Positions 1 through 14,280 are shown, counted from the first letter of the stretch. The stretch: 64,000 nt of DNA from Thioalkalivibrio halophilus (GCF_001995255.1 NZ_MUZR01000007.1:62001-126000), one strand, 5' to 3'. Notes: generated from the sequence alone by a model not told the origin. A program made the numbers and translations.

Positions 1-816
1 GGTTTCGGGCGTCAGCGCCGGTTCCAGTTCCAGCGGGCCCGGGGGCAGCAGGAGGACCACCGAGGACCCCAGGTTGAAGCGGCCCATCTCCGCGCCGCGC
101 TCCAGTGCGATGTCGCGTTCCGGCCAGGTCACGCAGCTGGCCTCGCGGGCCGCGGGCGGCGTGATCTCCCCGGCCCATACGGTCTCGATCGAGCCCACGT
201 TCTGGGCGCCGATCAGGGCCGTCGCCATAGGGCCGAAGCGGGTGTCGAACAGCGCCACCACGCGCTCGTTGCGGGCGTAGATGCGCGGCACGTGACGCAC
301 GATACGCGGGGCCACCGAAAACAGCCGCCCGGGGACATGGATCGCGTGGGTTAGCGTGCCGTCCAGCGGCATATGCAGGCGGTGGTAGTGGCGCGGGGAC
401 AGGTACAGGGTGACGAAATGCCCGTCGCGAAATGGCACCGCGAGGTCGTTCTCGCCGCCCAGCAGTTCTTCCACCGAGTAGTCGTGCCCCTTGGCCTGGA
501 AGATGCGCCCGGCCTCGATGCGCCCGCTGGCGCTGACCCGCGCATCCGCCGGGCTGACCACGGTGGCGGGATCGCCCTCCAGCGGGCGTACCCCGTCGCG
601 CAGGGCGCGGGTGAACAGGGCGTTGAAGCTGGGGTAGGCGGCGATGTCCGGCTCCGCGGCCTCGCTCATGTCGAGCCCGAACCGGCGGACGAAGGCACGC
701 AGCAGCGGCTGCACGCGCGGGGACTCGATGCGGGCCAGCCGGTGCACCAGCCGCGACAGGGCGTGATGGGGCAGGGCGTGGGACAGGCGGGCAAGCCAGG
801 GATCGACGGCGCTCAT
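1..816 (-). CDS. psd: Phosphatidylserine decarboxylase proenzyme (3' end outside window)
   Basis: Inner-membrane enzyme that decarboxylates phosphatidylserine to phosphatidylethanolamine. The minus-strand frame is open from the ATG at 814-816 to the window edge, giving 272 residues; the C-terminal end lies before base 1. Family landmarks are a HYHRLHMP segment and the LGSS motif at 58-72, where self-cleavage between Gly250 and Ser251 would generate the pyruvoyl cofactor of the small alpha chain. E. coli has LGST at this point; LGSS is a common variant. It is divergent from prmB with an 84-bp gap. Together with the PmtA-like gene at 45197 it suggests an aminophospholipid to phosphatidylcholine route. 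The family is clear; only the final residues are missing. Confidence 0.95.
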   Translation of the reverse strand, partial: MSAVDPWLARLSHALPHHALSRLVHRLARIESPRVQPLLRAFVRRFGLDMSEAAEPDIAAYPSFNALFTRALRDGVRPLEGDPATVVSPADARVSASGRIEAGRIFQAKGHDYSVEELLGGENDLAVPFRDGHFVTLYLSPRHYHRLHMPLDGTLTHAIHVPGRLFSVAPRIVRHVPRIYARNERVVALFDTRFGPMATALIGAQNVGSIETVWAGEITPPAAREASCVTWPERDIALERGAEMGRFNLGSSVVLLLPPGPLELEPALTPET

Positions 817-900
817 GGGGTTCTCGTGGCGTGGGATCGGGTGCATGATGCCGGTCGCGGTTTATCATGACGACCCTTCAACCCCTCCCGGAGTGTGAAA

Positions 901-1794
901 ATGGAACCCGGTACCGGTTTGCTCACCCTGCGCGACTTCATTCGCTACGGCGCGTCGCAGTTCCGTGCGGCGGGGCTGTCCTTCGGGCACGGCACCGACA
1001 ACGCCTTTGACGAAGCCGCCTGGCTGACCCTGCACGCGCTGCACCTGCCGCTGGACCTGGAGGCGCACTGGTGGGACAGCCGGTTGACCGAGGCGGAGCG
1101 CGAACGGGTCGAGGGCCTGCTGCGCGAGCGCATCCAGTCGCGCAAGCCGGCGGCCTATCTGGCGCGCGAGGCGTGGTTCGCCGGGTTGCCCTTCCACGTG
1201 GACGAGCGCGTGCTGGTACCGCGTTCACCCTTCGCCGAAGTGATCGAGTCGGGGTTCGAACCGTGGGTGGATCCGGACGCCGTGGAGCGCGTGCTGGACC
1301 TGGGCACCGGCGCGGGCTGCATCGGCATCGCCGTGGCGCTGGTGCTGCCGCAGGCGCGCGTCGATCTGGCCGACATCTCGCCGGATGCGCTGGCGGTGGC
1401 GCGCGACAACGTGGCGCGTTACCAGCTGGAGGACCGGGTCCGGCTGGTCGAGAGCGATGTCTTCGAAGGGCTGGGGCCGGAGGATCGCTACGATCTCATC
1501 GTGACCAATCCGCCGTACGTGGACGCCCGCGACATGGCCGAACTCCCGGACGAATACCGCCACGAACCCGAACTGGGGCTGGCGGCCGGGGAAGACGGTC
1601 TCGACATCGTGCGCCGCATCCTCGCCGGCGCGCGCCGGCATCTGACCGACGAGGGGGTGCTGATGGTGGAGGTCGGCAACAGCCAGGAGGCCGTAGAGGA
1701 TGCGTTCCACGACATCCCGATGGTGTGGCTGGATTTCGAGGCCGGCGGTCACGGGGTGTTCGTGGTGCGGGCAGAGGACCTGCCCGCGGACTGA
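901..1794 (+). CDS. prmB: Ribosomal protein uL3 N5-glutamine methyltransferase PrmB
   Basis: SAM-dependent enzyme that methylates a glutamine of ribosomal protein L3. The 297-residue protein has the N-terminal helical domain of the HemK/PrmB family, a glycine-rich SAM motif (LDLGTGAGCIGIA) and the catalytic NPPY motif at residues 203-206. The VPRSPFAEVI segment fits PrmB better than its paralogue PrmC. I chose ATG 901 because a GGAG sits about 7 bases upstream; the in-frame GTG at 895 would be too close to that site. The next genes, a rhodanese and a GlcG-like gene, lie on the other strand, so this gene converges on them. Confidence 0.93.
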   Translation: MEPGTGLLTLRDFIRYGASQFRAAGLSFGHGTDNAFDEAAWLTLHALHLPLDLEAHWWDSRLTEAERERVEGLLRERIQSRKPAAYLAREAWFAGLPFHVDERVLVPRSPFAEVIESGFEPWVDPDAVERVLDLGTGAGCIGIAVALVLPQARVDLADISPDALAVARDNVARYQLEDRVRLVESDVFEGLGPEDRYDLIVTNPPYVDARDMAELPDEYRHEPELGLAAGEDGLDIVRRILAGARRHLTDEGVLMVEVGNSQEAVEDAFHDIPMVWLDFEAGGHGVFVVRAEDLPAD

Positions 1795-1816
1795 AGCCGC
1801 ACCGGAGGGGCGCGGA

Positions 1817-2278
1817 TCAGCACTGCTCCCAGGGCAGGCCGTGGTAACGCCACCCGCCCACGGTGGAACGGTGGTGCTGCTCGTCCAGCGGACCCTCGAA
1901 ACCCTCTTCCACCGAATACACGTTGTGCACCCCGGCCTGCAGCAGGGCCTCGGCGGCCGCCAGGGTGCGCTTTCCGCTGCGGCAGATCAGGTACACCGAC
2001 GGGGCGTCCTCGGCGGTGTCCATGGCCCCGCCCAGCAGCAGCTTGCGCACCTGCGGCACGAAGTCCGGGTTCACCGTCCAGTCCGGTTCGTCGATCCACG
2101 GGATGTGCACGGCCCCCACCGGGTGGCCGACGAACAGGAATTCCATGGTCGAGCGAACATCGACCAGCAGATCCCGGGGCCGTTCGCGCAGGCGCTCCCG
2201 GGCCTCCACCGGGTGGATGCGGGGGACGTTGGCGCCGGTGTCCGGCGAGTGTCCGTGCGGGTCGGAATGTTCGCTCAT
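1817..2278 (-). CDS. Rhodanese-domain sulfurtransferase
   Basis: Single-domain rhodanese of 153 residues with the active-site loop CRSGKR; Cys99 would carry the persulfide. The conserved LLVDVRS and HIPW elements of the fold are present. No signal peptide is visible, so it is probably cytoplasmic. I chose ATG 2276-2278 (MSEHSD), which begins just before the conserved domain; the longer frame upstream overlaps the neighbouring gene and looks non-coding. It lies 22 bases downstream of the GlcG-like gene on the same strand and is probably co-transcribed with it. The physiological sulfur acceptor cannot be told from the sequence. Confidence 0.88.
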   Translation of the reverse strand: MSEHSDPHGHSPDTGANVPRIHPVEARERLRERPRDLLVDVRSTMEFLFVGHPVGAVHIPWIDEPDWTVNPDFVPQVRKLLLGGAMDTAEDAPSVYLICRSGKRTLAAAEALLQAGVHNVYSVEEGFEGPLDEQHHRSTVGGWRYHGLPWEQC

Positions 2279-2300
2279 GCGATGGTCTCCGGTTGCAGGG

Positions 2301-2816
2301 TTACATGGCGAAGTCCAGTTCTTCCCGGATCGCCTCCATGCCTTGTTCGGCGCAGGCGCGGTCCAGATCGCCGCCCGGGGCGCCGGAGACCCCCACCGCA
2401 CCGAGCATGCGGCCGGCGGCCTCGATCAGGATGGCCCCGTCCAGCATCAGGATGCCGTCGACGTTGTTCATTTCGTCACGGATATCCTCGCGGTTGGCCA
2501 CGAAGTCACCGGAGTCCAGGCCGGACATGACCGAGGCGCGGGCCTTGTCACCGGCGATCGAGATGGTCTGCGGTGCGGCCCGGTCGTCGCGCATGACGAC
2601 GCGATCGTTGCCGCTGCGGTCCACCACCACGGCGCTGACCTGGTGTCCGTCGTCGCGGCAGGACTGCACGGTGGCCATCGCCAGCTCCTGGGCCAGGTCC
2701 AGGTTCAGGCTGGGCAGCTCGGTGTAGACGTCGGCCGCGGCCGAGCCGCCGAAGCCCAGCATCCCGCTCAGGACGGTGGCCAGGGCGGTGCGGCGGAGCG
2801 ATTGCAGACGGGTCAT
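2301..2816 (-). CDS. Secreted GlcG/HbpS-like (DUF336) protein
   Basis: A 171-residue protein of the GlcG/HbpS family, which includes haem-binding extracellular proteins and companions of glycolate or diol enzymes. Residues 1-28 form a Sec signal peptide (basic start RLQSLRRTA, hydrophobic core, cleavage after GSAAA). The mature domain has the family's helix-strand pattern with VVVDRSGN and the late GAVGVSGAPGGDLD glycine motif. AAGGAG lies 6 bases upstream of ATG 2816. The export signal points to a periplasmic role, perhaps ligand or haem binding, but the ligand is unknown. It leads a two-gene unit with the rhodanese. Confidence 0.85.
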   Translation of the reverse strand: MTRLQSLRRTALATVLSGMLGFGGSAAADVYTELPSLNLDLAQELAMATVQSCRDDGHQVSAVVVDRSGNDRVVMRDDRAAPQTISIAGDKARASVMSGLDSGDFVANREDIRDEMNNVDGILMLDGAILIEAAGRMLGAVGVSGAPGGDLDRACAEQGMEAIREELDFAM

Positions 2817-2943
2817 GGAGAACTCCTTGCGGTTGAGTGACAGGAGCATAGACGAAAGGACGGCGACGCGGATTCCGGTGGTGGTACCCGGGTCGCTTCC
2901 ATGGGCGGGCGACATCCCCGGCGGCTGGCGGTAAACTGGCGCC

Positions 2944-4167
2944 ATGTCAGGAAACAGCTTTGGACGACTGTTCGTCGTCACCACATTCGGCGAGAGTCAC
3001 GGACCGGCCCTGGGCGGGGTCGTGGACGGCTGCCCACCCGGGATCCCGCTCACCGAGGCCGATCTGCAGAAGGACCTGGACCGGCGGCGTCCGGGTCAGT
3101 CGCGTCATACCACCCAGCGGCGCGAGCCGGACCAGGTGCGCATCCTGTCCGGGGTGTTCGAGGGCGTGACCACCGGCACCCCCATCGGGTTGCTGATCGA
3201 GAATACCGATCAGCGCTCGAAGGACTACGGCGAGATCAAGGACCAGTTCCGGCCGGGACACGCGGACTACACCTACCACCGCAAGTACGGCGTTCGCGAC
3301 TATCGCGGGGGCGGACGCAGTTCCGCGCGCGAGACCGCGCTGCGGGTGGCGGCCGGATCGGTGGCCCGGCGCTTCCTGGGGGAGCGCTACGGCATCGTGA
3401 TCCAGGGCTGGCTGTCGCAGCTGGGGCCGCTGGGGCTGGAGGAGAAGGACCTCGCACGCACCGAAGATAACCCGTTCTTCTGCCCGGATCCCGACCGGGT
3501 CCCGGAGCTGGAAGAATTCATGGACCAGCTGCGCAAGTCGGGGGATTCCATCGGGGCGCAGGTGACGGTGGAAGCCCGGGGGGTCCCGGCCGGCTGGGGC
3601 GAGCCGGTGTTCGACCGCCTGGACGCCGAGCTGGCCCACGCCCTGATGAGCATCAATGCGGTCAAGGGCGTGGAGATCGGGGCCGGCTTTGACAGCGTGG
3701 CCCAGCGCGGCACCGAGCACCGCGACGAAATCACCCCGGAGGACGGTTTCCTGTCCAACCATGCCGGTGGCGTGCTGGGCGGGATCTCCACCGGTCAGGC
3801 GCTGCGCGCGAACCTGGCGCTCAAGCCGACCTCGTCGATCCGCCTGCCGGGCCGCAGCATCGACACCGCCGGCGAGCCGGTGGAGGTGGTGACCAAGGGG
3901 CGTCATGACCCCTGCGTGGGCATCCGCGCCGCGCCCATCGCCGAGGCGATGACGGCGCTGGTGCTGGCCGATCACGCGTTGCGCCATCGCGGTCAGAATG
4001 CCGACGTGCCGGACCGCGGCCCGCATCCCGGGGAAGGCCCGGGACCCGAGTCCGGGTATCGCTCCGGCTCCGGCGTCGATGCCCGGGGTCGAGTCCCGGC
4101 TCCTTTCAGCGTTTTCACCCTCCGTGCCGGATCCGGCACGGAGCGTTATCCGTGGTTCCGGTCGTGA
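2944..4167 (+). CDS. aroC: Chorismate synthase with an unusual C-terminal tail
   Basis: FMNH2-dependent enzyme converting EPSP to chorismate, the last common step of aromatic amino-acid synthesis. Signatures are GESHG at residues 16-20, the [12 protein letters not shown]-site motif at 121-129 and the HRGQNADV end motif at 348-355. E. coli AroC is 361 residues and stops just after this motif, but here the frame runs on for about 51 more residues, rich in Gly, Pro, Arg and Ser, to a TGA at 4165-4167. The tail contains a perfect palindrome (4121-4142) and overlaps the start of the MFS gene. No stop occurs in the other frames near the expected end, so stop-codon loss is as likely as a frameshift. 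The catalytic core looks intact. Confidence 0.95.
   Translation: MSGNSFGRLFVVTTFGESHGPALGGVVDGCPPGIPLTEADLQKDLDRRRPGQSRHTTQRREPDQVRILSGVFEGVTTGTPIGLLIENTDQRSKDYGEIKDQFRPGHADYTYHRKYGVRDYRGGGRSSARETALRVAAGSVARRFLGERYGIVIQGWLSQLGPLGLEEKDLARTEDNPFFCPDPDRVPELEEFMDQLRKSGDSIGAQVTVEARGVPAGWGEPVFDRLDAELAHALMSINAVKGVEIGAGFDSVAQRGTEHRDEITPEDGFLSNHAGGVLGGISTGQALRANLALKPTSSIRLPGRSIDTAGEPVEVVTKGRHDPCVGIRAAPIAEAMTALVLADHALRHRGQNADVPDRGPHPGEGPGPESGYRSGSGVDARGRVPAPFSVFTLRAGSGTERYPWFRS
4121..4142. repeat. Perfect 22-bp palindrome inside the aroC tail
   Basis: The 11-base arm TCCGTGCCGGA is followed directly by its reverse complement, so the site is fully self-complementary. As RNA it could fold as a strong GC hairpin, but no T-run follows. 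It lies within the non-conserved end of aroC and just before the MFS ribosome-binding site (GGAG at 4140-4143), so it could be an old aroC terminator or could affect translation of the next gene. Confidence 0.7.
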
Positions 4168-5330
4168 CGCCCAATCTGCGCCTGTCCAGCTTCTACTTCT
4201 TCTATTTCGCCACCATCGGGGCGTTCATGCCCTACTGGGGGCCGTATCTGTCCGAGCTGGGGTTCTCCGGCTCGCAGATCGGCGAGCTGATGGCGATCGT
4301 GCTGGCGACCAAGATCATCGCGCCCAATGTGTGGGGATGGCTGGCGGATCGTACCGGCACCCACATGCCGCTGGTGCGCTCGGGGGCGCTGGCGGGGCTG
4401 ATCGCCTTCACCGGGGTGCTGCTGTATTCCGGCTACTGGTGGCTGGCGGCGGTGATGGCGGTGTTCAGCTTCTTCTGGAACGCGATCCTGCCGCAGTTCG
4501 AGGCCACCACCCTGCGCACCCTGGGGCGCGACAGCCACCGCTACGCGCTGGTGCGGCTGTGGGGGTCGGTGGGCTTCATCGTGGCGGTGGCCTCGCTGGG
4601 CTGGCTGTTCGACTACATCGACGTGGCCTGGCTGCCGTGGCTGGTGCTGCTGCTGTTCGTCGGCCTGTATGTCAGCACGCTGCAGGTCCCGGAGCCGCCG
4701 CGTGACGAGGTGGCCGAGAACAACGTGCCGTCGATCGGGAGCGTGCTGCGGCGGCCCGAGGTCATCGGGCTGTTCCTGGCGTGTTTCTTCATGCAGGCGA
4801 GTCACGGGCCGTACTATGCATTCTTCACCCTGTACGTGGAGGAGGCGGGTTTCTCCCGCTCGATGGCCGGGCAGCTGTGGGCCCTGGGCGTGCTGGCCGA
4901 GGTGTTCCTGTTTCTGATCACGCCGCGACTGATCCTGCGTTTCGGCGCGTGGTTCCTGGTGACCCTGGCGCTGGTGCTGACCACGCTGCGCTGGTCGCTG
5001 CTGGCGGCGGTGCCGGAGTCACTGCCGATGCTGCTGTTCATCCAGACCCTGCATGCCTTCAGCTACGGGGTGTATCACGCGGCGGCGATCTCGCTGATCC
5101 ATTATTTCTTCCCCGGCCGGCTGCAGGGGCGCGGACAGGCGCTTTATTCGTCGCTGGCCTTCGGCATCGGAGGTGCGCTGGGCAGTCTGGCCGCCGGCTA
5201 TCTGTGGGACGGCGTGGGCTCGGCCTCGGTCTACGTGCTGGCCGCGGGGCTGGCGGCAGCCGGGGTAGTGGCCTCGCTGTTCGGCCACTGGCGCCACCGG
5301 CGAGTGGCGGCCCGGACCCGGGCGGGCTGA
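4152..5330 (+). CDS. MFS transporter, HcaT-like (MFS_1_like)
   Basis: Polytopic inner-membrane protein of 392 residues with about twelve hydrophobic segments. The N-terminus ([17 protein letters not shown], then [19 protein letters not shown]) is typical of the major facilitator subgroup related to the 3-phenylpropionate transporter HcaT and nucleoside permeases. The substrate cannot be assigned. GTG 4152 is preferred because GGAG lies 8 bases upstream; GTG 4164, which overlaps the aroC stop, is an alternative. The overlap with the end of aroC implies co-transcription and possibly translational coupling. Confidence 0.87.
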   Translation: MVPVVTPNLRLSSFYFFYFATIGAFMPYWGPYLSELGFSGSQIGELMAIVLATKIIAPNVWGWLADRTGTHMPLVRSGALAGLIAFTGVLLYSGYWWLAAVMAVFSFFWNAILPQFEATTLRTLGRDSHRYALVRLWGSVGFIVAVASLGWLFDYIDVAWLPWLVLLLFVGLYVSTLQVPEPPRDEVAENNVPSIGSVLRRPEVIGLFLACFFMQASHGPYYAFFTLYVEEAGFSRSMAGQLWALGVLAEVFLFLITPRLILRFGAWFLVTLALVLTTLRWSLLAAVPESLPMLLFIQTLHAFSYGVYHAAAISLIHYFFPGRLQGRGQALYSSLAFGIGGALGSLAAGYLWDGVGSASVYVLAAGLAAAGVVASLFGHWRHRRVAARTRAG

Positions 5331-5367
5331 CGCATCGCCGGGGCTCGCGTAGGCTTTGTGCAACTGA

Positions 5368-6180
<813 letters not shown>

Positions 6181-6187
6181 CGCCGCG

Positions 6188-6218
6188 TTGGACGGGGATT
6201 TGGGCCCTGGCGTACACT
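6188..6218 (+). promoter_or_regulatory. Possible sigma70 promoter upstream of carA
   Basis: TTGGAC at 6188-6193 and TACACT at 6213-6218 are separated by 19 bases, in the short dapB-carA gap. The spacing is longer than ideal and the -10 element is imperfect, so this is only a candidate. No ARG-box or pyrimidine-type leader was recognised. Confidence 0.3.
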
Positions 6219-6259
6219 TGTTACATCCCGTTTGATGATCCCCTGCCGGAGGTTCGCCC

Positions 6260-7393
6260 GTGCCCGCGCCCGCCCTGCTCGTCCTTGAAGATGGCACCGT
6301 GTTCCATGGTCAGGCGATCGGCGCCCTCGGCCAGACGGTTGGCGAGGTGGTGTTCAACACCGCCATGACCGGCTATCAGGAGATCCTGACGGATCCCTCG
6401 TATGCGCGGCAGATGGTGACCCTGACCTATCCGCATATCGGCAACACAGGGACCAACCCGGAGGACGACGAGTCGTCGCGGGCGCAGGCCGCCGGGCTGA
6501 TCGTGCGCGACGTGCCGCCGCTGGTGTCGAATTTCCGCTCGCGCGAATCGCTCCCGGATTACCTGCTGCGCCACGGGATCGTGGCCATTTCCGGCATTGA
6601 TACCCGCAGGCTGACCCGTCTGCTGCGAGAGAAGGGCGCGCAGAACGGCTGTATCCAGGCAGGCGAGGTGGACGAGTCCGCGGCCCTGGCCGCCGCCCGC
6701 GAGTTCCCCGGCATCAAGGGCATGGACCTGGCCCGGGAAGTCACCACGCGCAAGCGCTACGAGTGGCTGGAGGGCACCTGGCAGCTGGGCGGGGAGCCGC
6801 GGCAGCTGAGCCCGGACGCGGCCGAGTATCACGTGGTCGCCTACGACTTCGGAATGAAACAGAACATCCTGCGGATGATGGTGGACCGGGGCTGCCGGGT
6901 GACCGTGGTCCCGGCCGAGACCTCGGTGGAGGAGGTGATGGAGCTGTCCCCCGATGGCGTGTTCCTGTCCAACGGGCCGGGGGACCCTGAACCCTGCACC
7001 TACGCAATCGAGGCGATTCGCGGTTTCTGCGAACGCCGTGTGCCGCTGTTCGGGATCTGCCTGGGGCACCAGCTGCTGGGGCTGGCCAGCGGGGCGCAGA
7101 GCGTGAAGATGAAATTCGGCCACCACGGCGCCAACCACCCGATTCGTCACGAGGCCAGCGGACGCGTGATGATCTCTTCGCAGAACCACGGGTTCGCGAT
7201 CGACGAGGACCGTCTGCCCGGGACCCTGACGCCGACCCACCGTTCGCTGTTCGACGGTACTCTGCAGGGGGTCGCACGGACGGACTGTCCGGCGTTCAGC
7301 CTGCAGGGCCACCCGGAGGCGAGCCCGGGGCCGCATGACGTGTCCGCGGCGTTCGACGATTTCGTCGAGATGATGCGCGCCGTCCGCGCCTGA
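6260..7393 (+). CDS. carA: Carbamoyl-phosphate synthase small (glutaminase) subunit
   Basis: Hydrolyses glutamine and channels ammonia to CarB for carbamoyl phosphate, feeding arginine and pyrimidine synthesis. The 377-residue protein has the CarA N-terminal domain ([26 protein letters not shown]) and a class I glutamine amidotransferase domain with nucleophile Cys267 in FGICLGHQ and the late [10 protein letters not shown] histidine/glutamate motif. GTG 6260 follows a GGAGG site. It lies 73 bases before carB. Confidence 0.97.
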   Translation: MPAPALLVLEDGTVFHGQAIGALGQTVGEVVFNTAMTGYQEILTDPSYARQMVTLTYPHIGNTGTNPEDDESSRAQAAGLIVRDVPPLVSNFRSRESLPDYLLRHGIVAISGIDTRRLTRLLREKGAQNGCIQAGEVDESAALAAAREFPGIKGMDLAREVTTRKRYEWLEGTWQLGGEPRQLSPDAAEYHVVAYDFGMKQNILRMMVDRGCRVTVVPAETSVEEVMELSPDGVFLSNGPGDPEPCTYAIEAIRGFCERRVPLFGICLGHQLLGLASGAQSVKMKFGHHGANHPIRHEASGRVMISSQNHGFAIDEDRLPGTLTPTHRSLFDGTLQGVARTDCPAFSLQGHPEASPGPHDVSAAFDDFVEMMRAVRA

Positions 7394-7466
7394 GAATCCC
7401 GGCGGCGCGCCCCGCGTGCCGTCCGCCGAACCCGAATCCTGACCCGACAGCCAGCGAGAGGGCCTC

Positions 7467-10699
<3,233 letters not shown>

Positions 10700-10703
<4 letters not shown>

Positions 10704-11179
10704 AGAAGACACCGCTTACCTTGAACGGCGCCGAGAAGATGAAGGAAGAGCTGCGGCGCCTGAAGGCCGAAGACCGGCCGAAAGTGGTCAACGCGATCGC
10801 CGAGGCGCGTGAGCACGGGGACCTCAAGGAAAATGCCGAGTACCATGCGGCGCGCGAGCAGCAGAGTTTCATCGAGGGACGGATCCGCGAGCTGGAGGCG
10901 ACCCTGTCCAATGCCGAGATCATCGACGTGACCGCCCTGCCGCAGACCGGCAAGGTGGTGTTCGGCACGACGGTGGTGCTGGAGGCCACCGAGGACGGGC
11001 GCGAGGTGACTTACAAGATCGTCGGGGACGACGAGGCCGATATCAAGCAGAACATGATTTCGGTGTCCTCGCCGATCGCCCGGGCGCTGATCGGCAAGGA
11101 AGAGGGCGACATCGTGACCGTTCAGGCGCCCGGCGGCGAGACGGAATACGAGATTCTCGAGGTGCGTTACGTCAACTGA
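10700..11179 (+). CDS. greA: Transcription elongation factor GreA
   Basis: Binds in the RNA polymerase secondary channel and stimulates cleavage of backtracked transcripts. The 159-residue protein has the N-terminal coiled coil with the acidic tip ([15 protein letters not shown]) and the C-terminal FKBP-like domain ([18 protein letters not shown]). It overlaps the carB stop by four bases. Its end overlaps the convergent yhbY end by eight bases (11172-11179). carAB-greA is a known order in many gammaproteobacteria. Confidence 0.97.
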
Positions 11180-11474
11180 CGGGCTCGAGGCTGACCTTCG
11201 GCGCCTCCGGGTTGCGCCGGAACAGCGTGGCCACGTGGCCGATGCGCTGAACCAGCTCCGCGCCGGTGCGCTCGCACATGTCGTGGATGACCTCGGCGCG
11301 GGCGTCACGGTCGCCGATCCCGACCTTTACCTTGACCAGTTCGTGATGGGCCAGCGCCTGTTCCAGTTCGGCCAGCACTGCCTCGGACAGGCCGTGGCGA
11401 CCAAGGGTCACGACGGGCTTGCGCGGGTGGGCGAGGCTGCGCAGATGGCGGCGTTGCGCGTCAGTCAGATTCAC
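11172..11474 (-). CDS. yhbY: CRS1/YhbY-domain ribosome assembly RNA-binding protein
   Basis: Small RNA-binding protein of 100 residues with the CRM fold, linked to ribosomal subunit assembly. The sequence [28 protein letters not shown] closely follows the YhbY pattern, with the GxxG-like GRHG loop. No in-frame ATG fits; I chose GTG 11474, which gives VNLTDAQ and aligns with the MNL start of E. coli YhbY. The Shine-Dalgarno is weak. It is divergent from rlmE with a 72-bp gap and convergent with greA, as in E. coli. Confidence 0.93.
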   Translation of the reverse strand: MNLTDAQRRHLRSLAHPRKPVVTLGRHGLSEAVLAELEQALAHHELVKVKVGIGDRDARAEVIHDMCERTGAELVQRIGHVATLFRRNPEAPKVSLEPVS

Positions 11475-11546
11475 GGGAGGCTTGCTTCGTTTTGAAACGG
11501 TACGAGTGTAGCACGCCGCCGCCGGCACGAAACCGGGGTGCGGGCG

Positions 11547-12173
11547 ATGCCTAAGCGCAGTCGCTCCAGTCAGCGCTGGCTGAAGGAGCATTTCGATGAC
11601 CCGTACGTGCAGCGCGCGCAGCAGGAGGGGTATCGCGGTCGCGCGGTCTTCAAGCTGGAAGAGCTGGACCAGCGCGACCGTCTCCTGCGGCCCGGGATGC
11701 GCGTGGTGGATCTGGGGGCGGCTCCCGGGGGCTGGACCCAGTACGCGGCCGGTCGCATCGGGCGCAAGGGCGTGCTGGTCGCCTCCGACATCCTGCCGAT
11801 GGACCCGGTCCCCGGCGCGGAGGTCGTGACCGGGGATTTCCGCGAGGACGAAGTGCTGGACCGCATCCTCGAGACCCTGGGCGGCGAGGGTGCGGATCTT
11901 GTGCTTTCCGACATGGCCCCCAATCTTACCGGTACGGATGCCGTTGACCAGCCGCGTTCGATCCATCTGTGCGAGCTGGCGCTGGATCTGGCGCTGCGCG
12001 TCCTGAAACCGAATGGCGCGTTTCTGGTCAAGCTGTTCCAGGGGGAAGGCTCGGATGCCTACCTTGCGGAGCTGCGCCGGTGTTTCGCACAGGTGAAGGT
12101 GCGCAAGCCGAAGGCGTCGCGGCCCCGCTCACGCGAAGTGTACGTATTGGCGCGGAACCCACGGGATGTGTAA
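11547..12173 (+). CDS. rlmE: 23S rRNA 2'-O-methyltransferase RlmE (FtsJ)
   Basis: Methylates the ribose of U2552 in 23S rRNA in late 50S assembly. The 208-residue protein has the SAM motif [14 protein letters not shown] and the K-D-K-E catalytic tetrad in [27 protein letters not shown] and [11 protein letters not shown] 11547 (MPKRSRSS) is preferred to the in-frame GTG 11538 by comparison with the family N-terminus. ftsH begins 58 bases downstream, as in E. coli. Confidence 0.96.
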   Translation: MPKRSRSSQRWLKEHFDDPYVQRAQQEGYRGRAVFKLEELDQRDRLLRPGMRVVDLGAAPGGWTQYAAGRIGRKGVLVASDILPMDPVPGAEVVTGDFREDEVLDRILETLGGEGADLVLSDMAPNLTGTDAVDQPRSIHLCELALDLALRVLKPNGAFLVKLFQGEGSDAYLAELRRCFAQVKVRKPKASRPRSREVYVLARNPRDV

Positions 12174-12231
12174 CGATCCATTAGTATCCACGCATACGCG
12201 TTCGGCCCAGCACAGCTTTTGAGGTGTCGTT

Positions 12232-14196
12232 TTGAATGGCCTGGTAAAGAATCTGATCATCTGGGCGGTGATTGCCGTCGTCCTGATGTCCATCTTCAAC
12301 AATTTCGCGCCCGATCCCGAGCAGCAGGCGACGCGCAGCATCACCTACTCGGAGTTCATCCAGCAGGTGCAGAGCGGTCGCGTGGACAGCGTCACCATCG
12401 AAGGTGACAAGATCTCCGGGCAGATGGCTGACGGCGAGCGCTTCTCCACTGTTAACCCCAACGATTCGGGGCTGATCGGCGATCTCCTCAACCACAACGT
12501 GGAGATCAACGCCGAGGAGGAGGCCGAGCGCGGCCTGTTGATGAGTATCCTCATCAGCTGGTTCCCGATCCTGCTGCTGATCGCCGTGTGGATCTACTTC
12601 ATGCGGCAGATGCAGGGCGGTGGTGCCGGCGGCAAGGGCGCGATGTCCTTCGGCAAGTCCAAGGCCAAGCTGATGTCGGAGGATCAGGTGAAGGTTACCT
12701 TCGCCGACGTGGCCGGCTGCGACGAGGCCAAGGACGAGGTCGTGGAGCTGGTCGACTTCCTCAAGGACCCGGGCAAGTTCCAGAAGCTCGGCGGCCAGAT
12801 CCCGCGCGGCGTGCTGATGGTCGGCTCCCCGGGTACCGGGAAGACCCTGCTGGCCAAGGCGATCGCCGGAGAGGCCAAGGTGCCGTTCTACAGCATCTCC
12901 GGCTCCGACTTCGTCGAGATGTTCGTGGGCGTGGGCGCCTCGCGCGTGCGCGACATGTTCGCCGAGGCCAAGAAAAACGCCCCGTGCATCATCTTTATCG
13001 ACGAGCTGGACGCCGTCGGGCGTCAGCGCGGCGGCGGCATGGGCGGTGGCGGTCACGACGAGCGCGAGCAGACCCTCAACCAGCTGCTGGTCGAGATGGA
13101 TGGCTTCGAGGGCACCGAGGGCGTGATCGTGATCGCCGCGACCAACCGTCCCGACGTGCTGGACCAGGCGCTGCTGCGTCCGGGCCGCTTCGACCGTCAG
13201 GTCGTGGTGCCGCCGCCGGACGTGCGCGGTCGCGAGCAGATCCTCAACGTGCACATGAAGAAGACGCCGATCGCGGAAGACGTGAACCCGCACAAGATCG
13301 CGCGCGGCACGCCGGGCTTCTCCGGTGCGGACCTGGCCAACCTGGTCAACGAGGCGGCGCTGTTCGCTGCCCGCGCCGGCAAGCGCCTGGTGGACATGAG
13401 CGACTTCGAGCGCGCCAAGGACAAGATCATGATGGGCGCCGAGCGCCGCTCCATGGTGATGTCCGAGGACGAGAAGAAGCTGACCGCCTATCACGAGGCC
13501 GGGCACGCGATCGTGGGGCTGACGGTCCCCGAGCACGACCCGGTGTACAAGGTCAGCATCATTCCGCGCGGCCGGGCACTGGGTGTCACCATGTTCCTGC
13601 CGGAGGAGGATCGTTACAGTCACTCCCGGACCAAGCTGGAGAGCCAGATCGCCAGCCTGTTCGGCGGGCGCCTGGCCGAGGAGATCATCTTCGGCGAGAA
13701 ATCGGTGACCACGGGGGCATCCAACGACATTGAGAAGGCCTCGCAGATCGCGCGCAACATGGTGACCAAGTGGGGCCTGTCGGAGAAGCTGGGACCGCTG
13801 GACTATGGCGAAGACGAACAGCAGTCCTTCCTCGGACCGTCGATGGGCAAGCCGAAGCAGATGTCGGACGACACCGCCAACGCGATCGACGAGGAAGTGC
13901 GCAAGATTATCGATACCCATTACAACCATGCGCGTCAGATCCTGGTAGACAATCTCGACAAGCTGCACGCGATGGCGGGCGCGCTGATGAAGTACGAGAC
14001 CATCGACGACAAGCAGATCGGGGACATCATGGCCGGTCGCGAGCCGCGTGAACCCGCCGACTGGAACGATGGTTCCTCCGGCGGCGACGATGCCGGCACT
14101 CCGGCCGGTGAAGGCGAGGCCGGGGACGGCTCTGACGATTCTCGCGACAGCGACAGCGACCGTGGGGTGGTCGGCGGGCCCGCGCCGCAGTCCTGA
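12232..14196 (+). CDS. ftsH: ATP-dependent zinc metalloprotease FtsH
   Basis: Membrane-anchored AAA+ protease for quality control of membrane and short-lived cytoplasmic proteins. In order: membrane segment about 7-25, periplasmic region, second membrane segment about 102-124, AAA domain with Walker A GSPGTGKT at 198-205 and Walker [12 protein letters not shown], and the zinc motif HEAGH at 421-425. The C-terminal tail is rich in Gly, Asp and Ser and is variable in the family. The start is a TTG at 12232 preceded by GAGGTG five bases upstream; it gives MNGLVKNLI, matching other FtsH N-termini. A terminator lies between ftsH and folP. Confidence 0.97.
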   Translation: MNGLVKNLIIWAVIAVVLMSIFNNFAPDPEQQATRSITYSEFIQQVQSGRVDSVTIEGDKISGQMADGERFSTVNPNDSGLIGDLLNHNVEINAEEEAERGLLMSILISWFPILLLIAVWIYFMRQMQGGGAGGKGAMSFGKSKAKLMSEDQVKVTFADVAGCDEAKDEVVELVDFLKDPGKFQKLGGQIPRGVLMVGSPGTGKTLLAKAIAGEAKVPFYSISGSDFVEMFVGVGASRVRDMFAEAKKNAPCIIFIDELDAVGRQRGGGMGGGGHDEREQTLNQLLVEMDGFEGTEGVIVIAATNRPDVLDQALLRPGRFDRQVVVPPPDVRGREQILNVHMKKTPIAEDVNPHKIARGTPGFSGADLANLVNEAALFAARAGKRLVDMSDFERAKDKIMMGAERRSMVMSEDEKKLTAYHEAGHAIVGLTVPEHDPVYKVSIIPRGRALGVTMFLPEEDRYSHSRTKLESQIASLFGGRLAEEIIFGEKSVTTGASNDIEKASQIARNMVTKWGLSEKLGPLDYGEDEQQSFLGPSMGKPKQMSDDTANAIDEEVRKIIDTHYNHARQILVDNLDKLHAMAGALMKYETIDDKQIGDIMAGREPREPADWNDGSSGGDDAGTPAGEGEAGDGSDDSRDSDSDRGVVGGPAPQS

Positions 14197-14245
14197 TCGA
14201 CGTTCGGCTCCGCCGCACTCCGGGGGGCTGCCCGCGCATCATCAT

Positions 14246-14280
14246 GGCCGCCGTGGCTCTGTCGCGGCGGCCTTTTCTGT
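14246..14280 (+). terminator. Rho-independent terminator after ftsH
   Basis: Stem GGCCGCCG (14246-14253) pairs with CGGCGGCC (14265-14272) around an 11-base loop and is followed directly by TTTTCTG. It lies 50 bases after the ftsH stop and just before folP, so folP expression needs readthrough or its own start. Confidence 0.8.

Noticed and set aside
12181-13968. A 595-residue minus-strand open frame opposite ftsH
   Set aside because: Shadow of ftsH in a high-GC genome; low-complexity translation and no plausible start site.
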